Assembly (NCBI GenBank): GCA_003153395.1
Contig: PLYP01000006.1
Location: forward strand, 1 to 64,000
Length of the DNA stretch: 64,000 bases
From: Candidatus Saccharimonadota bacterium
GTDB lineage: Bacteria; Patescibacteriota; Saccharimonadia; Saccharimonadales; UBA4665
Reading direction: 5' to 3'
Below, piece after piece: positions 25,168 through 31,817 of the stretch. Position 1 is the stretch's first letter, and each line of letters begins with the position of its first letter. A program made the translations under genes and the position numbers. The notes beneath the pieces were generated by a model. It did not search any database and was not told the DNA's origin. It saw only the letters and a program-made list of their open reading frames with translations.

Positions 25168-25173
25168 TATACT
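25168..25173 (+). promoter_or_regulatory. -10 box of the P-loop kinase gene
   Basis: TATACT ending exactly 6 bases before the ATG at 25180; no Shine-Dalgarno. Leaderless transcript expected. Confidence 0.6.
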
Positions 25174-25179
25174 AAAGCA

Positions 25180-25716
25180 ATGACAGATAGTGGCGTACTT
25201 GTTCTTGTGATCACAGGGTCAGTCGGTGTCGGCAAGTCGAGCACGGCAGATGTAATATCGGAGATTCTAAGAAAACGTGATGTCCCGCATGCCGTAATCG
25301 ACATGGACTATTTACGCTATGCGTTTCCTCGTCCAGCAGACGATCCATTCCATCGGACGCTGGGCGCTAAAAACTTAGCATCTGTCTGGAAAAATTACCA
25401 GAGCATTGGTGTACGCAATATTATCATTCCTAACATCGTTGAAGATAAGGCCGATGTCGATGCTATTGCCAAGGCCATACCCGGCGCTAAAGTTTTTGTC
25501 GTTCGCTTAAAGGCATCCCTGGACACGATACATAATCGACTCCACGAACGTCATCACAATCGCGACAGCGACAATCTTAATTGGCACCTTGATCGAGCAG
25601 ACGAGCTCACTAAACAACTGGAAAGTTCTAAAGTGGAAGATTTTGTGGTTGATACTGACGATAAGCCTTTAAGAGAAATCGCGAAAGAAATACTTGTAAA
25701 ATGGTTGAGTAATTGA
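25180..25716 (+). CDS. P-loop kinase, adenylylsulfate kinase/Zeta-like
   Basis: 178 residues. N-terminal Walker A GSVGVGKSS (about 12-20), then an acidic D-x-D in AVIDMDYLRY (about 40-49), and a Thr/Arg-rich HNRLHERHHNRDSD lid near 116-130. The layout matches small AAA_33/APS-kinase-like enzymes that phosphorylate a nucleotide or small metabolite. There is no dedicated APS motif, so the substrate is not assigned. It is not obviously linked to the RelE pair 147 bases upstream. The stop lies 6 bases before the next tRNA-end repeat. Confidence 0.7.
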   Translation: MTDSGVLVLVITGSVGVGKSSTADVISEILRKRDVPHAVIDMDYLRYAFPRPADDPFHRTLGAKNLASVWKNYQSIGVRNIIIPNIVEDKADVDAIAKAIPGAKVFVVRLKASLDTIHNRLHERHHNRDSDNLNWHLDRADELTKQLESSKVEDFVVDTDDKPLREIAKEILVKWLSN

Positions 25717-25722
25717 CGAAAA

Positions 25723-25749
25723 GGTTCTAGACCGGCACGCTCAACCAAG
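25723..25749 (+). repeat. tRNA-Gln 3'-end-like repeat, copy 5
   Basis: GGTTC, TAGACCGGCACGCT, CAACCA then AG, preceded by GAAAA. It differs from copy 3 at one inner base and in the right block. Its antisense reading encodes VERAGLEP, the kind of peptide produced when an antisense tRNA T-arm is translated. Confidence 0.7.
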
Positions 25750-25851
25750 TATTGCACCAAAGGAGACCGTAATCCTATTAAGCAGCACCAAAAAAACACT
25801 TAAGTCTGTAGAATCCCTCGATGTTCGAACCGCTGACTCAGAATTTATAAT

Positions 25852-26508
25852 TTATTGTCGCGGGGATTTTTCGCCATAAATAAGATCGCCCGCGTCGCCA
25901 AGACCGGGAAAAATTAAAAACTCGTCGTTCAACTTGTCGTCAATGGCCGCCGCAAAAAGCACTAGATCCGGGATATGCCGGCCTATGTACTCAATAGCCG
26001 GTTTGCTTGCCAGCACGCTAGCTGCGTAGACTACAGATGGTTTGCCATATTTCATCAGCTCGTAGTAAGTGTCAACAAGCGTTGTTCCGGTGGCGATCAT
26101 CGTATCGGCAATGATTAGCGGACGTCCATCTAGCGGTGGGCAGGCAACGTATTCAATCACGCTTTGCATAGCACCATCGCTCCCCAGTCGCCGATAGGCA
26201 GTAATGAAGGCGCTGTCCGCTTGGTCAAACACGTCTAGCATTCCCTGGTGAAATGGAAGTCCCGCACGCAAAACAGTAGCTAATACCGGCTGCGTAACCA
26301 ATTCATGCGTCTTGGCCGCGCCAAGTACCGTCTGCGTTGTAGCTTTGTGGTAGTCCAACTCCTTGCTTATCTCATAACCAATTAACATCCCGGTGCGTTT
26401 AACGTTAGTAACAAACCGTAGGCGATCTTGCTGAATAGACTTATCCCTCAGTTCACGTAGGTACTGGTTGATGATCGAGGAGTGAGTGGATAAATCGCGG
26501 ATTTGCAT
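25852..26508 (-). CDS. upp: Uracil phosphoribosyltransferase
   Basis: Salvages uracil with PRPP to UMP. 218 residues with family hallmarks: PVLATVLRAGLPFHQGMLD (about 75-93), the PRPP-binding LIIADTMIATGTTLVD (about 132-147) and the uracil site FPGLGDAGDLIYGE near the C-terminus. On the minus strand TATGCT (26515-26520) ends 6 bases before the ATG. It diverges from the baeRF/hydrolase/CCA genes and is the first gene in the longest module of the accessory region. GC-richer than core genes. Confidence 0.92.
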   Translation of the reverse strand: MQIRDLSTHSSIINQYLRELRDKSIQQDRLRFVTNVKRTGMLIGYEISKELDYHKATTQTVLGAAKTHELVTQPVLATVLRAGLPFHQGMLDVFDQADSAFITAYRRLGSDGAMQSVIEYVACPPLDGRPLIIADTMIATGTTLVDTYYELMKYGKPSVVYAASVLASKPAIEYIGRHIPDLVLFAAAIDDKLNDEFLIFPGLGDAGDLIYGEKSPRQ

Positions 26509-26633
26509 GCCTATAGCATACTACAGGTCGCAGCAGCGTGAACGTTATGAATTTGATCTAGATCACTACACCTGGGTGGCAATTATCACTGACTACTATT
26601 CTTAACGGCCCCATACTTCAGCTGTAGATGTAT

Positions 26634-26641
26634 AAAGGAGG
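26634..26641 (+). promoter_or_regulatory. Strong ribosome binding site for a 46-codon ORF
   Basis: AAAGGAGG, 7 bases before ATG 26649. This decides that the short ORF, and not only the baeRF gene 110 bases further on, is translated. Confidence 0.6.
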
Positions 26642-26648
26642 TGTGCTT

Positions 26649-26789
26649 ATGAAAGCATCGGCAGCGGAATGTCATGCAATCAATGACCGCCCCTGCGTAA
26701 AAGCAAATCAAGACCGTACTTCGGATAAGACTTTACATAACCAGAGTAGGATAAACAATGATAAATTTTCCCAATCAACAAGAGCTTAA
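26649..26789 (+). CDS. Short ORF, 46 aa, coupled to the baeRF gene
   Basis: Begins MKASAAECHAIND and ends SQSTRA; polar, two Cys, no membrane segment, no recognised family. Support comes from the strong Shine-Dalgarno and from a 32-base overlap with the next gene, whose own ATG (26758) has no good ribosome binding site. It could be a leader peptide whose translation opens the baeRF start, or a small protein. It may also be fortuitous. Confidence 0.45.
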   Translation: MKASAAECHAINDRPCVKANQDRTSDKTLHNQSRINNDKFSQSTRA

Positions 26790-27603
26790 GACACTACGGG
26801 CTTTTAATGAACTCAACTGCGTAACAATCTATGCTCCATTTATTGACCCGAATGCAGCAACCAATCCAAACAGGATTGAACTTAAAAATCTACTACGTGA
26901 AACCGAAACAGCCTTACGGTCTGCCCACGTGGAACCAGGAGAAATAAAACAGACGCTCCGACCTGCCCGGGCACTGCTAGAAAACCACGAATTCTGGCCA
27001 ATAAAGCACGAGAGCCTGGCCCTGTTTATGCACCCAAAGCTATTTAGCTATTACCACATTCCCGACCACGACATCCCATATGTGCTGACTGTTGGAAAAG
27101 GCTTCAATTTGAAGCCCCTAATTAAAGCCGCGCAAGAGAACAAATCATACTTTGTCTTAGCGCTTAACCATAACAATGTTCAATTATACAAAGGCGACCA
27201 TTACAACCTCCAACCGGTGCGCCTCAAAAACTTTCCTACCAATATGAAACGGTCGCTCAACATTGATGAATACCCAAAAGCAAGCGAGACGCACAACATT
27301 GCACCCGCCAGTACTGGCAAGGGTTCAGAAGCATATCACGGCCAATATAACGTCAGCCAAACTGACAAAGTCATGCTCCTCCAATTTTTTAAGCACATAG
27401 ATAAGCGCCTACATGCTTTTTTGCGGCGTAACCAGTCGCCGCTGATACTGGCCGGTGTCAACTACTTATTACCAATCTATCGCCAGGTTAATACTTCTGA
27501 GTATCTACTGGAAGACAACCTAAAAGGCAGCTTTGAGCGAACTGACCTGGACACTATAAGAAAACGCTCATTGGCACTTATCAATAGAGGGGAGCCTGTA
27601 TGA
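26758..27603 (+). CDS. Archaeo-eukaryotic release factor-like protein (baeRF family)
   Basis: 281 residues matching, in layout, bacterial relatives of eRF1/aRF1: an N-terminal domain with CVTIYAPFIDPNAATNPNRI (about 22-41), LFMHPKLFSYYHIPD, a middle domain YFVLALNHNNVQLYKGD (about 136-152, a classic baeRF strand) and a C-terminal domain ending ILAGVNYLLPIYRQVN with YLLEDNLKGS. Some family members act in ribosome rescue or hibernation; the role here is unknown. The stop overlaps the next start by 4 bases (ATGA). Confidence 0.7.
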   Translation: MINFPNQQELKTLRAFNELNCVTIYAPFIDPNAATNPNRIELKNLLRETETALRSAHVEPGEIKQTLRPARALLENHEFWPIKHESLALFMHPKLFSYYHIPDHDIPYVLTVGKGFNLKPLIKAAQENKSYFVLALNHNNVQLYKGDHYNLQPVRLKNFPTNMKRSLNIDEYPKASETHNIAPASTGKGSEAYHGQYNVSQTDKVMLLQFFKHIDKRLHAFLRRNQSPLILAGVNYLLPIYRQVNTSEYLLEDNLKGSFERTDLDTIRKRSLALINRGEPV

Positions 27604-28265
27604 AAACCGAGTTACATAAACCTGCAACAGTTTCAGCGCGAATCGTGCACATACCTATCGATGGCTTTGAACTAGAGGCTGAGCTGCAAGTTCCGCCGGA
27701 AGCCAAAGGATTGGTTATTTTTGCCCACGGTAGCGGTAGTAGCCGGCATAGTCCACGAAACAAATTTGTTGCGCAAAAGTTGCTTCAAGATTCGCTAGCT
27801 ACGTTACTGGTGGATTTGCTATCGGAGGAAGAGGATAGTTATTATCAAAGTCGGTTTGACATAGCATTACTTACTGAGCGTCTTGTTATAATCACTGACT
27901 GGGCCACACATTACGAAGCTACTGAACATCTCAACATCGGTTATTTCGGTGCTAGTACAGGTGCGGCCGCTGCTATGTTGGCCGCAGCCGGGGCTGAAGA
28001 TGTTGTTAAAGCAATTGTCTCCCGCGGTGGGCGAGTAGACCTGGCAGACGAGGCTGCAGCATCGGTGAGAGTACCCACGATGCTCATCGTTGGGCTACAA
28101 GATCACGGTGTCCGGGAAGCAAATGAAGAAGTCTTTATGAAGCTCAAGGGCAAAAAAGACCTTGCTGAAATTCCTAACGCCACCCATCTGTTTGAAGAGC
28201 CAGGCGCTTTGGAGCGTGTCGCTCAACTAGCATCAGCCTGGTTTGGAGAGTATTTAAACCCGTGA
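27600..28265 (+). CDS. Dienelactone hydrolase-type alpha/beta hydrolase
   Basis: 221 residues. Oxyanion HGSGSSRHSPRN (about 43-54), nucleophile elbow GYFGASTGAAAAM (about 120-132, G-x-S-x-G), acid in LIVGLQDHGVRE and the catalytic His in ATHLFEEPG. This subgroup often neighbours phosphoribosyltransferases, as here with upp in the same module. Translationally coupled to the baeRF gene by ATGA. The substrate is unknown. Confidence 0.82.
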   Translation: MKTELHKPATVSARIVHIPIDGFELEAELQVPPEAKGLVIFAHGSGSSRHSPRNKFVAQKLLQDSLATLLVDLLSEEEDSYYQSRFDIALLTERLVIITDWATHYEATEHLNIGYFGASTGAAAAMLAAAGAEDVVKAIVSRGGRVDLADEAAASVRVPTMLIVGLQDHGVREANEEVFMKLKGKKDLAEIPNATHLFEEPGALERVAQLASAWFGEYLNP

Positions 28266-28339
28266 ACCATCGCAGCCTGACTTGTCCATATGTCCAACAC
28301 TAGATCGGTGGCAATGGCGTGATAGCCTTCATAAGACCC

Positions 28340-30193
28340 ATGAAAACCAAGCAACAAATAGAGGCGAAGCCATTAGGCATTGATTTAGCTTCTAGGGCTG
28401 AATCCCAACTATTCTTGTGGTTTCTCGCCTGTTTGCTCTTTGGCAAACCTATCCAACGGGAAATTGCTGGTCAAGCCTACAAAACACTAACCGATGCCGG
28501 CATAAATTCGTTAAACCAACTGCTTAAAACCGACTGGAACACCCTGGTCGCCCTACTTGACCAAGCCCGCTACGTGCGTTATGACTTTTCGACTGCCACC
28601 AAGCTACTCGAGGTTGCCAAGGCCCTAAAAGAACAATACGGTTCAGTTACCCAGTTACTTAAACAATCCGCTAACATTGGAGATTTAGAAAAGCATCTAA
28701 CAGCTTTTAAAGGTATTGGGCCAGTAACCGCCGCTATTTTTATCAGAGGCTTGGTACCGGTATGGTTTGAAGAAGCTACACCTCATGATTATGAGGCTGC
28801 CAGGTATGCTGCAGGTATCCTCAGCCGACAGGGCTTCGAGGCCTATATCATCGGCGGGGCAGTTAGGGATCTCTGGCTTGGCCGACACCCTAAGGATTTT
28901 GACCTGGTCAGCAACGCTACTCCCAAACAACTCATGGGGATTGCTGAATTTAATCAGTCAACGTATAAAGACGCGTCCCAAGCCTTTGGCGTCACGCGGG
29001 TTAAGTTCTTGCATCAAGGTATTAGCCATGAATTGGAGGTCGCAACGTTTAGGAAGGACCTTGAAGCTCATCAGGGGCGGAAAGCCACAAAAGTTATCTT
29101 TGCCAAGCTCGAAGATGATGTAACCCGCCGAGATTTTACAATTAATGCCCTGGCACTTAACCCAATAACCAATCAGATAATTGACTACGTTGGCGGTATT
29201 GATGATTTAGACAATAAGATAGTGCGGTTTATCGGTAAACCCGAACAGCGGATTCAAGAAGACCCTCTGCGCATCATGCGCGCGATTAGGTTTAAGAACC
29301 AGCTAGGCTTTTCTTACCACCCGGCAGCTGTTTTAGCTATTAAAAAGGCTGTTAAACAGGGGTGCATAGAGACTATAGCGGTTGACCGGCTTCGTGATGA
29401 ATTAACAAATCTCCTCATCGACCCAAGCCGGAGTAGTTCAGTTCATGATTTAAGCCGGTTTGGCATATTAGAGCAGGTTTTGCCCGAGGTTACGGCTGCT
29501 AGGGGTATAGTTCAACCGCAGCAGTTTCACGCTGAGGGTGACGTTTGGCAGCATGAGCTACTAATTCTTGACTACCTGCCGCCGAACCCCAGTAAGCGCC
29601 TGGCTTGGGCAGCTTTGTTGCACGACATTGGTAAAGGCCCGACGAGCACTAAGCCCCTTAGCTCAAAGGATCGCATTCGTTTCAACCGGCATTATGCCGT
29701 GGGCTCTGAAATGGCTAAAACTATCCTCAGAAGACTCAAATTTTCAAACCATGACATAAAGGATATTACCTGGATGATTTATAACCATATTGCCATCGAT
29801 GATCTGCCCTCAATGCGTCCGAGCCGACAACAGAGTATGCTGGGTTATCCGGCTTTCGAAGATTTGCTTGAATTACACCGTGCCGATGCCGCAGCTAGTT
29901 GGAGGCCCGGCAAACCTCATGGCACCAAGCCTAAGTTTCGGGAAATTGAGCACCTGTGGCACCTATACCAATCCAAAAGCCCTGAACTCAAGCAACCATC
30001 GCTGAAGCGAGATCTTGGCATTGATGGTAAGTGGCTACTCAAAGAGTTCGGAAAAGAGTTTAATATTTCCTCGGGACCGTCAATCGGGGAAGTCCTTTCC
30101 ACTTTAGAGGACTGGTATAAAGATGAGGGCATCAAAGATCCAGAAGCCTATAAACGCAAAGCAAGGCACTTACTTAAGCGCTACACTCTATAG
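28340..30193 (+). CDS. HhH glycosylase-like domain fused to CCA-adding enzyme with HD domain
   Basis: 617 residues from ATG 28340; a GTG at 28319 would add seven. Residues 1-150 resemble the helix-hairpin-helix part of endonuclease III-type proteins (LFLWFLACLLFGKPI; hairpin FKGIGPVTAAIFIRGL). From about 150 follows a class II nucleotidyltransferase: AYIIGGAVRDLWLGRHPKDFDL with the G-G-x-V-R-D and D-x-D motifs, RRDFTINALAL, and EDPLRIMRAIRF. An HD domain (WAALLHDIGKGPT) and a C-terminal helical tail complete it. Known role of the middle part is tRNA 3' CCA addition or repair; what the N-terminal domain adds is not known to me. Confidence 0.85.
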   Translation: MKTKQQIEAKPLGIDLASRAESQLFLWFLACLLFGKPIQREIAGQAYKTLTDAGINSLNQLLKTDWNTLVALLDQARYVRYDFSTATKLLEVAKALKEQYGSVTQLLKQSANIGDLEKHLTAFKGIGPVTAAIFIRGLVPVWFEEATPHDYEAARYAAGILSRQGFEAYIIGGAVRDLWLGRHPKDFDLVSNATPKQLMGIAEFNQSTYKDASQAFGVTRVKFLHQGISHELEVATFRKDLEAHQGRKATKVIFAKLEDDVTRRDFTINALALNPITNQIIDYVGGIDDLDNKIVRFIGKPEQRIQEDPLRIMRAIRFKNQLGFSYHPAAVLAIKKAVKQGCIETIAVDRLRDELTNLLIDPSRSSSVHDLSRFGILEQVLPEVTAARGIVQPQQFHAEGDVWQHELLILDYLPPNPSKRLAWAALLHDIGKGPTSTKPLSSKDRIRFNRHYAVGSEMAKTILRRLKFSNHDIKDITWMIYNHIAIDDLPSMRPSRQQSMLGYPAFEDLLELHRADAAASWRPGKPHGTKPKFREIEHLWHLYQSKSPELKQPSLKRDLGIDGKWLLKEFGKEFNISSGPSIGEVLSTLEDWYKDEGIKDPEAYKRKARHLLKRYTL

Positions 30194-30258
30194 AATAGAC
30201 GGTATTTTTAGGTTCAAAATTATCATTTACCATTTTTAATAGTTGGGCTATAACTAGA

Positions 30259-30289
30259 AGGCTCCAAACCAACACGCCCAGCCAAACAC
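30259..30289 (+). repeat. tRNA-Gln 3'-end-like repeat, copy 6
   Basis: GGCTC (30260-30264), CAAACCAACACGCC, CAGCCA then AACAC. The right flank AACAC is the same as that following tRNA-Gln itself. It lies 66 bases after the stop of the CCA-enzyme gene. Confidence 0.65.
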
Positions 30290-30348
30290 TATTTACAACA
30301 TGTAGGTCCTTAAAGTCTAGGTTTAACTATACTAACGGAAACCAAAAA

Positions 30349-30373
30349 GGTTCATGTCTGGTATACCCACCCA
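30349..30373 (+). repeat. Weak further candidate tRNA-end repeat
   Basis: GGTTC, 14 bases, CACCCA, with an A-rich left flank like copies 5 and 7. The spacing is exact, but the inner segment does not have CC at positions 5-6, so this may be chance. Confidence 0.25.
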
Positions 30374-30409
30374 GACTGGGCAACAGATATAACTGCATCC
30401 CTAGAAATT

Positions 30410-30946
30410 CTATTTTTTATGCTCACTCAGCGTGTCGGCCACCATATCCGTATAATTTTTCATAAAATCACGCTGCTCTTTGCCGATATGTCCTTCAAAC
30501 TGGAAGTAGCTAAAAATAAGCGCACCTCCATTGCTAATTTTAAGGGGGTAAACGGCACTATAAGAAACACCGGAACTAGCTTGATTAATGTGCGCCTCTT
30601 CTGTTTTCAGCACAGGGCTATAGATGAAACGCCAATCAGTCGTATCTTTTGGTTTGCCAGTTTTAATAGCCCGGGCAATAATATTATCTTTATCGCCGAG
30701 CGGTATCCTAATGTCCTCAAAAGGTATATTAGATACTCTGATGATGTCCTTCGCCATATCTGAGTCGGACATGGCGATACGATCTATAGTGCCTGACTCC
30801 ACGTCAACGAGTAATAACACAATTATACCCAGGTACATAAACGCAACTTCTGATTCTTGATCAAATGGCGCGTTGACAATAACCTGAAAAAGCTCAGGTC
30901 CAATTTTTTCAGTATTTAATGCTAGTACGAGTTTCGCGTAATCCAT
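30410..30946 (-). CDS. GAF-like domain protein, 178 aa
   Basis: Soluble protein with alternating strands and helices: YLGIIVLLLVDVESGTIDRIAMSD, then FEDIRIPLGDKDNIIARAIKTGKP (typical GAF i-ai-tG-p), SAVYPLKISNGGALIFSYF and a closing helix RDFMKNYTDMVADTL. No catalytic or output domain is attached, so a small-molecule or redox sensor is possible but not shown. It starts one base after the stop of a small membrane protein gene on the same strand, so they form an operon. Confidence 0.6.
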   Translation of the reverse strand: MDYAKLVLALNTEKIGPELFQVIVNAPFDQESEVAFMYLGIIVLLLVDVESGTIDRIAMSDSDMAKDIIRVSNIPFEDIRIPLGDKDNIIARAIKTGKPKDTTDWRFIYSPVLKTEEAHINQASSGVSYSAVYPLKISNGGALIFSYFQFEGHIGKEQRDFMKNYTDMVADTLSEHKK

Positions 30947-30947
30947 T

Positions 30948-31169
30948 TTATTTCTTTGATCTTAAAGACACTGGTCCATAAATATTCTTGCTAACTAAAA
31001 CAAATTTTATAGTTGCCGATAGCCATCCTATAAGGAACCCAAAGAAAATTAAAGCTATATCTTTTAGATCTGATGTTCCCTTAAGTCTCCATCTAATTAG
31101 CAGAACAATTGCCCAGGCAATAAAAATTCCAATACTATATATCGTCCACGATTTGTACGATTTACTCAT
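30948..31169 (-). CDS. Small two-helix membrane protein, 73 aa
   Basis: Two predicted membrane helices (about 9-27 and 38-62) joined by a short basic loop RWRLKGTSDLKD, with a basic tail SLRSKK. No family recognised. First gene of the minus-strand pair with the GAF-like protein, suggesting a membrane-linked sensor unit (inference). Confidence 0.55.
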   Translation of the reverse strand: MSKSYKSWTIYSIGIFIAWAIVLLIRWRLKGTSDLKDIALIFFGFLIGWLSATIKFVLVSKNIYGPVSLRSKK

Positions 31170-31208
31170 ACCTTAATTGTACTCTTTAGGCAGTAAAAAA
31201 TGTTGAAA

Positions 31209-31239
31209 AGGTTCCTGATCGTCATATTCAGCCAACGCC
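31209..31239 (+). repeat. tRNA-Gln 3'-end-like repeat, copy 7 (right edge)
   Basis: GGTTC (31210-31214), CTGATCGTCATATT, CAGCCA then ACGCC, preceded by GAAAA. The right flank CGCCTAT matches that of tRNA-Gln, as expected if this was the original junction. Core-like genes resume after it. Confidence 0.65.
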
Positions 31240-31290
31240 TATGTCGTTAGATTTTTCGTTCTAAATACTTAACCTGCTCTTCATCTGGAG

Positions 31291-31296
31291 TAAAAT
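31291..31296 (+). promoter_or_regulatory. -10 box of the YjbQ-like gene
   Basis: TAAAAT ending 6 bases before the ATG at 31303; no Shine-Dalgarno sequence. A weak TTAACC lies 16 bases upstream of the box. Confidence 0.5.
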
Positions 31297-31302
31297 GAAT
31301 GT

Positions 31303-31695
31303 ATGGATAAAGTTCGTCGTTTGAAGATTAATACGGATGAGAGTAGACAAGTTATAGACATTACGGACAAAGTAACTAATCTAGTTAGTAAGAGCGCATC
31401 GGCATGTTTAGTGTTTGTAGCACATACTACATGCGCAGTTACCACAGCAGATCTTGACCCAGGTACTGACCTAGATTTACTAGATGCTGTATGGGAAATG
31501 ATCCCCAAACTTAAGTATCGCCATCCTCATAATCCTGAACATGTGCCTGCACATTTAGCTAGCTCTATTATCGGGCCATCTGTATTAGTCCCCGTAGAAG
31601 AGAATAAGCTTGTTCTTGGTACCTGGCAACGTATCATTTTTGTTGAGCTTGATGGACCACGCGAGCGACGATTGATTGTCGTTAGCATTGGTTAA
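31303..31695 (+). CDS. YjbQ/UPF0047 family protein
   Basis: 130 residues with the family pattern: IDITDKVTNLV, CLVFVAHTTCAVTTADLDPGTDLDLLDAV (about 36-64; the conserved H-T-T/S and D-P), RHPHNPEHVPAHLASSIIGPSVLVPV and GTWQRIIFVELDGPRERRLIV. YjbQ proteins show thiamin-phosphate-synthase-like activity in some tests, but the true role is unsettled. First gene beyond the accessory region. Confidence 0.88.
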   Translation: MDKVRRLKINTDESRQVIDITDKVTNLVSKSASACLVFVAHTTCAVTTADLDPGTDLDLLDAVWEMIPKLKYRHPHNPEHVPAHLASSIIGPSVLVPVEENKLVLGTWQRIIFVELDGPRERRLIVVSIG

Positions 31696-31817
31696 AGAAT
31701 ATATATTTAAATTGGTCAATTTTTCGTAAAATTAACCGCCTTTTCCCAGATCTAAGGTATAAGCCATTGCTAATAATTATTTTTGATGTAGATTAAAGGA
31801 AGAACAAAGGAGTTTTC

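Noticed and set aside
25554-25799. Minus-strand ORF of 81 codons containing VERAGLEP
   Set aside because: It is antisense to the kinase gene and to repeat copy 5. Peptides of the GLEP/GFEP kind arise from antisense translation of tRNA T-arms, so I treat it as a by-product of the repeat rather than a gene. It does support the tRNA origin of the repeat.
25801-25845. GTTCGAAC and nearby bases as a further tRNA-like remnant
   Set aside because: It has a T-loop-like core but the spacing to a CAG block is 12, not 14, and no stem forms. Probably chance.
28285-28320. CTAGATCGGTGGCAATGG as a decayed repeat before the CCA-enzyme gene
   Set aside because: It resembles the inner part of copies 3-5 but has neither GGTTC nor CAGCCA at the expected places.
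19541-31239. Prophage or integrative conjugative element
   Set aside because: No integrase, capsid, terminase, portal, relaxase or type IV secretion gene is present. Only the target-like repeats and accessory genes are seen.
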